From contig NZ_JAAKGV010000014.1 of assembly GCF_011043735.1 (NCBI RefSeq), forward strand, positions 150,680 to 214,679: DNA of 64,000 nucleotides, in the 5' to 3' direction. Position numbers and translations under genes: made by a program. The notes below the pieces were generated by a model. The model made no database searches, was not told the DNA's origin, and saw nothing but the letters and a program-made list of their open reading frames with translations. The DNA comes from Methylobacterium sp. DB0501. Its GTDB lineage: Bacteria > Pseudomonadota > Alphaproteobacteria > Rhizobiales > Beijerinckiaceae. Positions 1-7,571 of the stretch are shown here, piece by piece (within the stretch, counting starts at the first letter, position 1; each line of letters begins with the position of its first letter).

Positions 1-303
1 GGCGTTGCCGCCGACATAGGCGACGGAATCGTCCACCACCGTGCCGTCGGAGAAATCCGTCAGGGCGGGCGCAGCGACCGCCGTCACCCGACCGTTCTCG
101 ACCATCGACGTCGCGCCGGGGACCCGGCCGGCGAAGACCAGGGCGAGACTGCGCCCGTATTGCTGGGCACGCTCCTGATCCTGTCGCTGCAGATCGCCCC
201 AGATCTGCCGCGACGCGGTCGCCCACATCGCGGCTGTCGTCGTCACGATCGCACACGCAACGATGGCGACGACCTTCGCCGTCATACTGACGCCGTATCT
301 CAT
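1..303 (-). CDS. Methyl-accepting chemotaxis protein, N-terminal part (runs off the window)
   Basis: Only the first 101 codons lie in the window; the frame is open to base 1. The translation begins MRYGVSMTAKVVAIVAC, an N-terminal transmembrane helix, followed by a hydrophilic periplasmic stretch in which F-S-D-G-T-V-V-D and A-Y-V-G-G-N resemble the start of the Cache-type sensor domain found in many alphaproteobacterial chemoreceptors. The start is supported by a purine-rich AGGGGA about 6 bases upstream. The signalling domain is outside the window, so a Cache-containing histidine kinase or cyclase cannot be excluded. The family call is an inference from the N-terminus only. Confidence 0.55.
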   Translation of the reverse strand, partial: MRYGVSMTAKVVAIVACAIVTTTAAMWATASRQIWGDLQRQDQERAQQYGRSLALVFAGRVPGATSMVENGRVTAVAAPALTDFSDGTVVDDSVAYVGGNA

Positions 304-1064
304 GTCCGTTCCCCTGGCTGAGGTGACGATTACACGAGAAACATTGACGTTCTGTATCGCGACATTATCCCGATCGGCTCATCGACGATACCGTGACCGA
401 ACCGGCATCAAGGAGCCAAGTCACGGATTTGTTTGAGCGATCGCCAACCTGTTGCAGTGCAGCAGCGAAATAAAGAAATTTTTCCTAAAATGACTTTACG
501 TCGAACATCTTGGCCGACGGCATCCCCGGGTCTTCCATCCCGCACCCGGACGACCGTCCGACGGCGCACGCCTGACAGACCTGGCGCGGCAAGCGACGAC
601 AGTGGGAGGCGGCGAGGAACGGCGTCGAACTCTCATCCCCGCGCCTGGACGTCGGGCCCGTCGACCGGGCGTGAGCGGAGCGGGCGATCCCGAGGCCGGC
701 TCCTCGCGTGAGCCGGGCGAACCCGCCCTCTCCTCGCCATGCCGGGGCCGCGCGGCGGCACCCGAGCCCATGGCTGCTGAGGATGCCGGAGGCCATGGAA
801 GGCGCGCGCTGCACCGTCGGCGGTCCGGCGTTCTCGCCGTCCGCAAGACACGGAATCAGGCGGAGCGGCATCTGTCCGCATGCCGGTCGACCGATTCGGT
901 CGTCGGAGCCGGTTCGGCGGGACGACCGCGGCATCGACAACCGCGCGTCGGTCCGGGCGCCGCTTCGCGGCCCCGGACCGACGATGGAGATTGTCGGCTC
1001 TGTCGATCGTGTCGAACAGGCCCTCAGTCTTCGTGATCCGCGCGCCTGCGGCGCGCGAAAACCT
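304..1064. other. Long gene-free stretch
   Basis: About 760 bases without a convincing gene. Open frames exist on both strands, but their translations are rich in Arg, Pro and Gly with no recognisable domain, as expected for chance frames in GC-rich DNA. The part from 304 to about 480 is less GC-rich and probably holds the promoter of the leftward chemoreceptor gene. No RNA gene or obvious repeat was recognised. Confidence 0.5.
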
Positions 1065-1289
1065 TCAGGCCTTCTTCCTTGCCCGTGCCTTCGGAGCGGG
1101 TTTGGGCGCCGCCACAGCCTCGGCTTCGCGGGCGAGGCGCAGGGCCTTGAGGCGCGCCGTGTTGTCGTCCCGGTTCCGCTCTGCGCTGGCCAGGTCCGAC
1201 CAAGCCTGCGCCGCCATCTCGGCCTGCATCTGGGCCCGCGCCGCGCGGGTCTCGGCCTGTCCGCGCGCGGTGCTGTCTTGGGTCGCCAT
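1065..1289 (-). CDS. Small Ala/Lys/Arg-rich hypothetical protein (74 aa)
   Basis: Starts MATQDSTARGQAETRAARAQ and ends in a basic tail rich in Lys, Pro, Ala and Arg. The middle is predicted to be helical and charged. A GAGGGATGAC ribosome-binding sequence precedes the ATG, which is why this start is chosen over an upstream in-frame ATG whose extra residues look non-coding. I do not recognise a family; basic tails of this kind occur in small nucleic-acid-binding or histone-like proteins, but that is only a resemblance. It stands alone on the minus strand. Confidence 0.6.
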   Translation of the reverse strand: MATQDSTARGQAETRAARAQMQAEMAAQAWSDLASAERNRDDNTARLKALRLAREAEAVAAPKPAPKARARKKA

Positions 1290-1459
1290 GACGTCATCCC
1301 TCTTGCGAGGCGCGGGCGGGCCGCGGCCTCGGAGGGCACCTGGCCGAACGGACCGCCGAGTGCGGTCCGCCGCCGGCGCCAAGCGCTTATGTAGGGCGCG
1401 GCGGAGATTTGTCATGCACTCACATGTGACGACCGCCCGATCGGGGCGGAGCCCCCGCC

Positions 1460-1762
1460 TCAATGGACGTTCGGGCCGCCGTGCCGGGGCTCCTGAAGCG
1501 GGGATTCCTGAAGCGGGGATTCTTGCGGCGCATCCCCGGCCAGGGCCTCGGCGAAGGGAAATTCCAGCACCACCTCGCCGGCCTCGTCGGTCACCACCAG
1601 GCTCGCGGCGAGCAGACGGTCCTGGTTCTTCGGGTCGTCCATCATCGCGCGGATGATCGCGCGCGAGGCCTCCCAGGCGTGATCGGGATCGCGCATCTCC
1701 TCGCCGTTCAGGTCGGTGATGACGTCCTCGCCGATATGAGTGTTGAAGAAGTATCGGGGCAT
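1460..1762 (-). CDS. DUF6894-type small protein (100 aa)
   Basis: The protein opens MPRYFFNTHIGEDVITDLNG and then gives a short segment with D-P-D-H-A-W-E-A, the arrangement seen in the small DUF6894 proteins that are abundant in Methylobacterium and Bradyrhizobium. Function is unknown. The start at this Met is chosen because family members begin M-P-R-Y-(F/Y)-F; a longer in-frame start adds unlikely residues. The C-terminus carries a duplicated E-S-P-L-Q segment encoded by a 15-bp tandem repeat, so its tail length may vary between strains. Confidence 0.75.
   Translation of the reverse strand: MPRYFFNTHIGEDVITDLNGEEMRDPDHAWEASRAIIRAMMDDPKNQDRLLAASLVVTDEAGEVVLEFPFAEALAGDAPQESPLQESPLQEPRHGGPNVH
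1491..1520. repeat. 15-bp perfect tandem duplication inside a coding tail
   Basis: The unit tcctgaagcggggat occurs twice in direct succession. It is in frame with the minus-strand DUF6894-type gene and duplicates five residues near the C-terminus. A unit length divisible by three keeps the frame open, so the copy number could change without breaking the gene. Confidence 0.9.
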
Positions 1763-1922
1763 GGGCAGTCCTTCCGGCCGAATAATCGCTCTACCTGCCC
1801 TGTTCGTTGCTCCAATTCCAGTCCCCACATCGGGGGTTACAGTGCCGACTCCACCGTGTGCACTGGACCGGAACGCGAGATCGACGGGTTCCGCCGTCGG
1901 TCGATGCGAGACGCCCGGAGGC

Positions 1923-1980
1923 GCCGGCGGACCGCCCCGCCTCCTCCCAAAGAGAGTGACGGCGGGGGCGGTCCGCCGGC
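1923..1980. repeat. Large GC-rich inverted repeat (19-20 bp arms)
   Basis: The arm at 1923-1941 and the arm at 1961-1980 are complementary except for one extra base in the right arm; the spacer is 19 bases. The arms read GCCGGCGGACCGCCCCGCC and its complement. It lies in a 340-base gap between the leftward DUF6894-type gene and the rightward GWREGR-repeat gene. No T-run follows on either strand, so it is not a standard intrinsic terminator. It could be a processed RNA hairpin or a mobile-repeat relic. Confidence 0.85.
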
Positions 1981-2102
1981 GATAGACCTATTGCGCCGGC
2001 CCCGGATTTCGGGCTTCCTTGCAGGCGGGGAATCCGGCGAAACGCTAGGTCATCGCATACCGGCGTCGCGCGGGCTCCCGCATGGGAGCCTCGAGACGTC
2101 CG

Positions 2103-2402
2103 ATGTTCTGGCGCATCGTCAACTGGAGCCGCAGGCCCGATCCACCCGCGCTCATCGGCGGCTTCGACCCGGTCTATTACCTCGGCAAGAACCCGGACGT
2201 TGCGGCGGAGGGGTGCGATCCTCTCGACCACTACCTGTATTTCGGCTGGCGCGAGGGCCGGGACCCGTCGGCCGAGTTCAGCACGAGCGGCTATCTCTCG
2301 GCCAATCCGGACGTGGCCCGCGCGGGGGTGAACCCGCTGCTCCACTACCGGGAGCACGGCCTGGCCGAGCGCCGGCGCGGCTGGCAGAAGCCGGGTGCCT
2401 GA
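2103..2402 (+). CDS. Small protein made of two NPDV/GWREGR repeats (99 aa)
   Basis: After about 24 residues there are two tandem copies of a roughly 35-residue repeat: first FDPVYYLGKNPDVAAEG then D-P-L-D-H-Y-L ending GWREGRDPS, and second GYLSANPDVARAGVNP then L-L-H-Y ending H-G-L-A-E-R. These repeats are known in alphaproteobacteria as N- or C-terminal additions to glycosyltransferases and to large secreted proteins. Here they form the whole protein. There is no signal peptide. An in-frame ATG at 2082 is possible; 2103 is preferred because GGGAGCC lies upstream. The biochemical role is unknown. Confidence 0.7.
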   Translation: MFWRIVNWSRRPDPPALIGGFDPVYYLGKNPDVAAEGCDPLDHYLYFGWREGRDPSAEFSTSGYLSANPDVARAGVNPLLHYREHGLAERRRGWQKPGA

Positions 2403-2438
2403 CGGAGAGACGGGCGCACGATCGAGAGTCGGTCGCTC

Positions 2439-2804
2439 TCAGCTGCCCCGGTAGGTGCTGTAGGAATAGGGGGCGATCAGCAGCGGCACGTGGTAATGGT
2501 CGAGCCCCGGCCGCACCACGAACCGCACCGGAACCTCGTCGAGGAAATCGCCGGCCCCTGCGTCGCCCGCGCCCGCGAAATAGGCCCCGACCGCGAAGAC
2601 CAGCTCGTAGATGCCGGGCCGCAGCGCCTCGCCGGCGAGCAGCGGTGCGTCGCAGCGCCCGTCCGCGTTGGTGCGGGTGCGGGCGACCTCCTCCCGCGCA
2701 CCGTCAGCCAGGCGCCAGAGCTGCAGGGCCACTCCGGCCGCCGGACGGCCATGGGCGGTGTCGAGCACGTGGGTGGTCAGGCGCGGCAGGCTCTGGCTCG
2801 ACAT
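2439..2804 (-). CDS. uraH: 5-hydroxyisourate hydrolase
   Basis: This 121-residue protein is a transthyretin-like hydrolase that opens the ring of 5-hydroxyisourate, the product of uricase, in the urate-to-allantoin route. Visible family marks are L-T-T-H-V-L-D-T-A-H-G near the N-terminus (His12 and the following Asp), the C-terminal segment HYHVPLLIAPYSYSTYRGS and the terminal Y-R-G-S tetrapeptide that distinguishes these enzymes from transthyretin. Length matches the family. No signal peptide, so it is cytoplasmic. It is divergent from the 8-oxoguanine deaminase-like gene with a shared 128-base gap, fitting common control of purine breakdown. Confidence 0.93.
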   Translation of the reverse strand: MSSQSLPRLTTHVLDTAHGRPAAGVALQLWRLADGAREEVARTRTNADGRCDAPLLAGEALRPGIYELVFAVGAYFAGAGDAGAGDFLDEVPVRFVVRPGLDHYHVPLLIAPYSYSTYRGS

Positions 2805-2932
2805 GGTCGGGTCTCCGGTCTGGGATGTCCGGGGTGCCCGAGGGTTGCCGCCCGGTCAAGCGCGGCTTGACCCGCCCCGGCCGGCCCACGCAGCATGGCG
2901 CCTCCCTCGGCCCGTCCCCACCGGAACCCCGC

Positions 2933-4288
2933 ATGGCCACGCTTCTCCTGCGCAACGCCGACCGCGTCGTCACCATGGACGGGACCCGGCGCGAGATCGC
3001 GGGCGGCTTCGTGCTCGCCGAGGGCAACCGCATCGTCGCGGTCGGCGGGCCGGAGGCGGAGCCGGAGACCGCCGACACGGTGATCGATCTCGCCGGCCAC
3101 GTGCTGCTGCCCGGCCTGATCAACACCCATCACCACATGTACCAGTCGCTGACCCGCGCCGTGCCGGCGGCGCAGGATGCGGACCTGTTCGGCTGGCTGA
3201 AGGCGCTCTATCCGATCTGGGCGCGGCTGACGCCCGAGATGGTGCGGGTCTCCACGAAGGTCGCGATGGCCGAGCTGATGCTGTCGGGCTGCACCACGTC
3301 GAGCGATCACCTCTATCTCTATCCCAACGGGTGCCGACTCGACGACAGCATCGAGGCCGCCGACGAGATCGGCCTGCGGTTCCACGCCGCCCGCGGGGCG
3401 ATGAGCGTCGGCGAGAGCGCCGGCGGCCTGCCGCCCGATGCGCTGGTGGAGGACGAGGCCGCGATCCTCGCCGATACGCGCCGGCTGATCGAGACCTGGC
3501 ACGACCCGGCTCCCCTGGCGATGCGCCGGATCGTGGTGGCGCCGTGCTCGCCCTTCTCGGTCAGCCCGGGGCTGATGCGGGACTCGGCCGCCCTCGCCCG
3601 TTCCTACGGCGTGTCGCTGCACACCCATCTCGCCGAGAACCGGGACGACGTCGCCTATAGCCGCGCGCGCTTCGGGATGAGCCCGGCCGAGTACGCCGCC
3701 GATCTCGGCTGGGTCGGCCCGGACGTCTGGCACGCCCACTGCGTCGAACTCGACGAGGCCGGCATCCGGCTCTTTTCCCGCACCGGCACCGGGGTCGCGC
3801 ATTGCCCGTGCTCGAACATGCGGCTCGCCTCCGGCATCGCCCCGGTGCCGCGGATGCGCTGCGAAGGCGTGCCGGTCGGCCTCGGCGTCGACGGCTCGGC
3901 CTCGAACGATGCCGGCCACCTGCTGGGCGAGGCCCGCCAGGCGATGCTGCTCGCCCGCGTCGGCCACGGCCCGGCCGCGATGACCGCCCGCGAGGCCCTG
4001 GAGATCGCGACGATCGGCGGCGCCCGGGTGCTCGGGCGCGACGACATCGGAGCGCTGAAGCCGGGGATGGCCGCCGATTGTGTCGCCTTCGACCTGCGAG
4101 GCCTCGCCACGGCCGGCGCCCTGCACGATCCGGTCGCGGCCCTGGTGTTCTGCGCGCCGCCGGCCGTGGCGCTGAGCGTCGTCAACGGGCGGATCGTGGT
4201 GCAGGAAGGGCGCTTGCTGACGGTGGAGACCACCGCATTGACGGAGCGGCACAACGCGCTCAGCCGGCAGATCGTCAATGCGGACTAA
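2933..4288 (+). CDS. 8-oxoguanine deaminase-like amidohydrolase
   Basis: A 451-residue metal-dependent amidohydrolase of the AtzB/TrzN/8-oxoguanine deaminase group. The N-terminal metal-binding motif reads LINTHHHMYQSLTRA, a second metal His lies in HTHLAEN, another in W-H-A-H-C, and the late Asp in GLGVDGSASNDAGHL. The last motif and overall length agree with 8-oxoguanine deaminases, which turn 8-oxoguanine into urate and ammonia; hydroxyatrazine-type substrates are an alternative. The start is the ATG before A-T-L-L-L-R-N-A. The divergent uraH, acting two steps downstream of the proposed product, supports the purine assignment. Confidence 0.82.
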   Translation: MATLLLRNADRVVTMDGTRREIAGGFVLAEGNRIVAVGGPEAEPETADTVIDLAGHVLLPGLINTHHHMYQSLTRAVPAAQDADLFGWLKALYPIWARLTPEMVRVSTKVAMAELMLSGCTTSSDHLYLYPNGCRLDDSIEAADEIGLRFHAARGAMSVGESAGGLPPDALVEDEAAILADTRRLIETWHDPAPLAMRRIVVAPCSPFSVSPGLMRDSAALARSYGVSLHTHLAENRDDVAYSRARFGMSPAEYAADLGWVGPDVWHAHCVELDEAGIRLFSRTGTGVAHCPCSNMRLASGIAPVPRMRCEGVPVGLGVDGSASNDAGHLLGEARQAMLLARVGHGPAAMTAREALEIATIGGARVLGRDDIGALKPGMAADCVAFDLRGLATAGALHDPVAALVFCAPPAVALSVVNGRIVVQEGRLLTVETTALTERHNALSRQIVNAD

Positions 4289-4302
4289 GCAGATTTCGCA
4301 AG

Positions 4303-4350
4303 AGTGGTCACCGGTTTTGCGAAAAAATCTGCGACGAAACAATGACCTGA
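4303..4350 (+). repeat. Degenerate copy of dispersed repeat family A
   Basis: The sequence ACCGGTTTTGCGAAAAAATC followed by TGCGACGAAACAATGACCTGAG aligns with the non-palindromic half of the repeats at 33190-33280 and 6678-6781 (consensus ACCGG, CGAAgAAAATGCGgCAA, CAAAGACCTagAGC). The palindromic half is missing. It lies just after the stop codon of the amidohydrolase, where it also forms a local inverted repeat between CAGATTT and AAATCTG. Confidence 0.6.
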
Positions 4351-4398
4351 GCCGACGAAGCGTTGGCCTGCCAACGCAAGTCCGCTTAGCCGCCTGGC

Positions 4399-5103
4399 TC
4401 AGAGGTCCGCCAGCGCCCAGTCCACCGCCGCCGCGGCATGGAGCGCCGTGGTGTCGAAGAGCGGCACCGCGCTGTCCTCAGGTCCCACCAGCAGCATGAT
4501 CTCGGTGCAGCCCAGGATGATCGCCTCGGCGCCCCGCGCGACCAGCCGGGCCATGACCGCCCGGTAGGCCTCGCGCGAGGAGGGCTCGGCCCGGCCCCGG
4601 ACCAGCTCCTCGTAGATTGCCCGGTGCACCACCGCCCGGTCGTCGGCGCCGGGCACCAGCACGTCGAGGCCATGGCGCGACGCGAGGCGGCCCTTGTAGA
4701 AGTCCTGCTCCATGGTGAAGGCCGTGCCGATGAGGCCGACCCGGGACAGGCCCGCGGCGCGGATCCGCTCCGCCGTCGGATCGGCGATGTGCAGCAAGGG
4801 CAGGCCGATCGCCGCCTGCACCTGATCGGCCATGCGGTGCATGGTGTTGGTGCAGATCACGACGAAATCCGCCCCGCCCCGCTCCAGCCGTCGGGCGGCG
4901 CCGACCAGCTCGGCCGTCGCCTCGTCCCAGCGCCCGGCATGCTGCAGGGCCTCGATCTCGCCGAAATCGAACGACCACATCAGGCAGCGCGCCGAGCGCA
5001 AGCCGCCGAGGCGGGCGCGAACCGTCTCGTTGATGATGCGGTAATACTCGGCCGAGCTCTCCCAGCTCATCCCGCCGATCAGGCCGATGACTTTCTGCGG
5101 CAT
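4399..5103 (-). CDS. Aspartate/glutamate racemase family protein
   Basis: A 234-residue protein beginning MPQKVIGLIGGMSWESSAEY, the typical N-terminus of YgeA-type amino-acid racemases. The two catalytic cysteines are visible in V-I-C-T-N-T-M-H and in I-L-G-C-T-E-I. The enzyme works without cofactor, in the cytoplasm; its amino acid cannot be told from sequence. It lies 125 bases downstream of the M20 dipeptidase gene on the same strand, so it could handle D- or L-residues released by that enzyme. The gap contains a 9-bp hairpin (5139-5147 with 5170-5178), so the two genes may be only partly co-transcribed. Confidence 0.85.
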   Translation of the reverse strand: MPQKVIGLIGGMSWESSAEYYRIINETVRARLGGLRSARCLMWSFDFGEIEALQHAGRWDEATAELVGAARRLERGGADFVVICTNTMHRMADQVQAAIGLPLLHIADPTAERIRAAGLSRVGLIGTAFTMEQDFYKGRLASRHGLDVLVPGADDRAVVHRAIYEELVRGRAEPSSREAYRAVMARLVARGAEAIILGCTEIMLLVGPEDSAVPLFDTTALHAAAAVDWALADL

Positions 5104-5228
5104 TCCGGGCTGCCCTGCTCGCGGAGACCCCCTCCGTCGTCGTCCCGGGTTCTCAGCCACGGCGAGCCTCGGGACGACCCTGTGAGGTGGCGGTGGAAGG
5201 GGCCGACGAACGCAGCCCCGATGCCCCT

Positions 5229-6611
5229 TTACTTCGCCAGCGCCGCCAGGATCCTGGCCCAGCTGCGCGTGCCCTTGTGGAAGCTCTGCAGGTCGTACTT
5301 CTCGTTCGGCGAGTGGACCCGGTCGTCGTCGAGGCCGAAGCCGACGAGCAGGGTGTCGAGGCCGAGCGTGCGCTTGAAGTCGCCGACGATCGGAATTGAG
5401 CCACCCGACCCGATGGTGACGGGGGCCCGGCCCCATTCCTCGGCGAGCGCCTGCTTGGCGGCCTCCAGGGCCGGCATGCCGTGCGGCAGCGCCAGCGCCC
5501 GCGAGCCCTTGTGGGTGACGATCTCGGCCGAGCAATCGGCCGGGATGCGCTCCTGGACGAAGGCGCGGAAGTTGCGGTCGAGCGCCTCGGGATCCTGGTC
5601 GCCGACGAGGCGGAACGAGATCTTGGCGCTGGCCTCCGCGGCGATCACCGTCTTGGTGCCCTCGCCGGTATAGCCGCCGATGATGCCGTTGACGTCGCAG
5701 GTCGGGCGGGACTGGATCTGCTCGATCAGCATCCGGTCGCGTTCGCCGGCCGGCTGGTGCAGGCCGACCGTGCCGAGGAAGCTCTCGGGCGTCAGGTCGA
5801 GGCTCCGCCACTGCTCCAGCACCTCCGGCGGCGTCTCGTGCACGCCGTCATAGAAGCCCGGCACCGTCACCCGGCCCTGGTCGTCGTGCAGGTCGGCGAT
5901 GATGCGCGAGAGCACCCGGATCGGGTTGGCGGCGGCGCCCCCGAACAGGCCCGAATGCAGGTCGCGGTCGGCGCACCGCACCGTGACCTCGAAATAGGCC
6001 AGGCCCCGCAGGGAGGAGGTGATGGCCGGGGTGTCGCGGTCCCACATCCCGGTATCGCAGACCAGGGCCACGTCGGCCTTCAGCTCCTCGCGGTTCGCCG
6101 CGACCCATTCGGGCAGGAACTTCGAGCCGTCCTCCTCGGCGCCCTCGACCAGGATGGTGACGCCGACCGGCAGCTCGCCGTCGATCGCCTTGAAGGCGCG
6201 GCAGGCCTCGACGAAGGTCATGACCTGACCCTTGTCGTCGCAGGCGCCGCGCGCGCTGATGACCTTGCGGCCATCGGCCAAGGTCGCCATGCGCGGCTCG
6301 AAGGGCGGCGTCTCCCACAGCTCCATCGGATCGACCGGCTGCACGTCGTAGTGGCCGTAGAACAGGACGTGGGGGGCGCCGGGCTTGCGATAATGGGCGA
6401 GCACGACCGGGTGGCCGCCGGTCTCGCGCAACGACGCCTCGAAGCCCATGGCGGACAGATCGCCCTTGAGCCACTCCGCCGCGTTCCGGCACTCCGCCGC
6501 GTAGGCCGGATCGGTCGAGATCGATTGGATGCGCAGGAAGGCGAACAGCCGCTCCAGGGAATTGTCGAGATCGCGGTCGATGTCGTTGAGGATCCGGTCG
6601 GGCGCGGCCAT
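5229..6611 (-). CDS. M20 family metallopeptidase (dipeptidase)
   Basis: A 460-residue cytoplasmic zinc peptidase. Metal ligands appear in order: His87 and Asp89 in FYGHYDVQPVDP, the bridging Asp at about 125 in RGACDDKG, and the Glu pair near 159 in LVEGAEEDGS. A dimerisation domain with R-D-L-H-S-G-L-F-G-G follows, then a late metal His in D-R-V-H-S-P-N-E. This pattern is that of carnosinase-like dipeptidases, usually acting on short peptides or N-acyl amino acids. It is probably transcribed with the racemase gene just downstream. Confidence 0.9.
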   Translation of the reverse strand: MAAPDRILNDIDRDLDNSLERLFAFLRIQSISTDPAYAAECRNAAEWLKGDLSAMGFEASLRETGGHPVVLAHYRKPGAPHVLFYGHYDVQPVDPMELWETPPFEPRMATLADGRKVISARGACDDKGQVMTFVEACRAFKAIDGELPVGVTILVEGAEEDGSKFLPEWVAANREELKADVALVCDTGMWDRDTPAITSSLRGLAYFEVTVRCADRDLHSGLFGGAAANPIRVLSRIIADLHDDQGRVTVPGFYDGVHETPPEVLEQWRSLDLTPESFLGTVGLHQPAGERDRMLIEQIQSRPTCDVNGIIGGYTGEGTKTVIAAEASAKISFRLVGDQDPEALDRNFRAFVQERIPADCSAEIVTHKGSRALALPHGMPALEAAKQALAEEWGRAPVTIGSGGSIPIVGDFKRTLGLDTLLVGFGLDDDRVHSPNEKYDLQSFHKGTRSWARILAALAK

Positions 6612-7049
6612 GCGGGGGTCTCCGGGTACGGGGCGAAGCGGGCGCGGGGACGGGTCTCCGCCCGCGGTGATGCATCACTAGAGCACCGCCCGATCGCTTT
6701 GCAATCGGGCGGTGCTCTAGGTGTTTGATTTTGCCGCATTTTCTGAGACGAGCCGGTTTCCGATTCGTCGGAAAACGCTCGAGCGCAGCGGGCCGGCCTC
6801 CAGAAGCGGCGACGGACGGGCGGCGGGCGGCTTCGGGCGCATGGCGGGCGGGACGCTCACCCGGAGGCACGCCCTCGCGGAGGGGAGAGGGTTCCGCGCC
6901 GGGTGCCTGCCCTGCGACCGCACGCCCCGATACTCCCTTGGGGAACGCCCGCACCCTGGAACAGTTATGGGGTATGCCGCCCGGATCGAGGGCCGCGCCC
7001 TCTCTCGGCGCGCCCCGAGTCCGGGCCACTCACGATCGATGGCAGGCCC
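6612..7049. other. Intergenic region with repeat family A copy
   Basis: This 438-base gap separates the leftward dipeptidase from the rightward molybdenum hydroxylase operon and must hold both promoters. A family A repeat occupies 6678-6781. The rest shows no coding potential that I trust; long frames through it encode Arg/Pro-rich strings. Confidence 0.5.
6678..6781 (-). repeat. Dispersed repeat family A, best preserved copy, with perfect 17-bp palindrome
   Basis: The block opens with a perfect inverted repeat: CTAGAGCACCGCCCGAT at 6678-6694 and its complement at 6704-6720 with a 9-base loop. The following 60 bases (around TTTGATTTTGCCGCATTTTC and GACGAGCCGG) match, in reverse complement, the copy at 33190-33280 at roughly 80 percent by eye. 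Short palindromic units with a conserved flank are typical of REP or MITE-like elements of Methylobacterium and relatives. Confidence 0.8.
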
Positions 7050-7571
7050 ATGCTCAGCGACAGCGGCTCCTCCGCCCCACCGGACGCGATTCCGGTCACC
7101 CTGACGATCAACGGGCAGGAGCGCCGGCTCCGGGTCGCGCCCTGGACCACCCTCCTCGATCTGCTGCGCGAGGAACTCGACCTCACCGGCACCAAGAAGG
7201 GCTGCGACCACGGCCAGTGCGGCGCCTGCACGGTGATCGTCGACGGCAAGCGGATCAATTCCTGCCTCGCCCTCGCGGTGCAGAAGGACGGCGCGAGCGT
7301 CACCACCATCGAGGGCCTGTCCTCGGGCGCTCTCCACCCGGTCCAGGCCGCGTTCCTGGAGCACGACGCCTTCCAGTGCGGCTACTGCACGCCGGGCCAG
7401 ATCATGTCCGCGGTGGCGCTGATCGAGGAGGGCCGCGCCCGCTCGCGCGAGGAGATCCGCGAGCACATGAGCGGCAACATCTGCCGCTGCGGCGCCTATG
7501 CCAACATCGTCGACGCCGTCGAGGACGTGCTGAAGACCAAATCGTCCTCGTTCCGGGAGGCCGCGGAATGA
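7050..7571 (+). CDS. Molybdenum hydroxylase, [2Fe-2S] subunit (PaoA/YagT type)
   Basis: A 173-residue electron-transfer subunit. The plant-type ferredoxin cluster is bound by Cys52, Cys57, Cys60 and Cys72 (GCDHGQCGACTV, then N-S-C-L), and the second cluster by Cys110, Cys113, Cys145 and Cys147 (QCGYCTPGQ and NICRCGAY). The E. coli PaoA has a twin-arginine signal, but none is visible here, so this complex is probably cytoplasmic. The start is the ATG before L-S-D-S-G. The stop overlaps the next start (ATGA), showing translational coupling with the FAD subunit. Substrate is an aldehyde or N-heterocycle; unknown. Confidence 0.9.
   Translation: MLSDSGSSAPPDAIPVTLTINGQERRLRVAPWTTLLDLLREELDLTGTKKGCDHGQCGACTVIVDGKRINSCLALAVQKDGASVTTIEGLSSGALHPVQAAFLEHDAFQCGYCTPGQIMSAVALIEEGRARSREEIREHMSGNICRCGAYANIVDAVEDVLKTKSSSFREAAE

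Noticed and set aside
4399..6611. Racemase and M20 enzyme as a hydantoin or allantoin pathway
   Set aside because: The racemase has YgeA-like Asp/Glu racemase features rather than hydantoin racemase, and the peptidase has dipeptidase-type motifs; no hydantoinase or allantoinase is adjacent.
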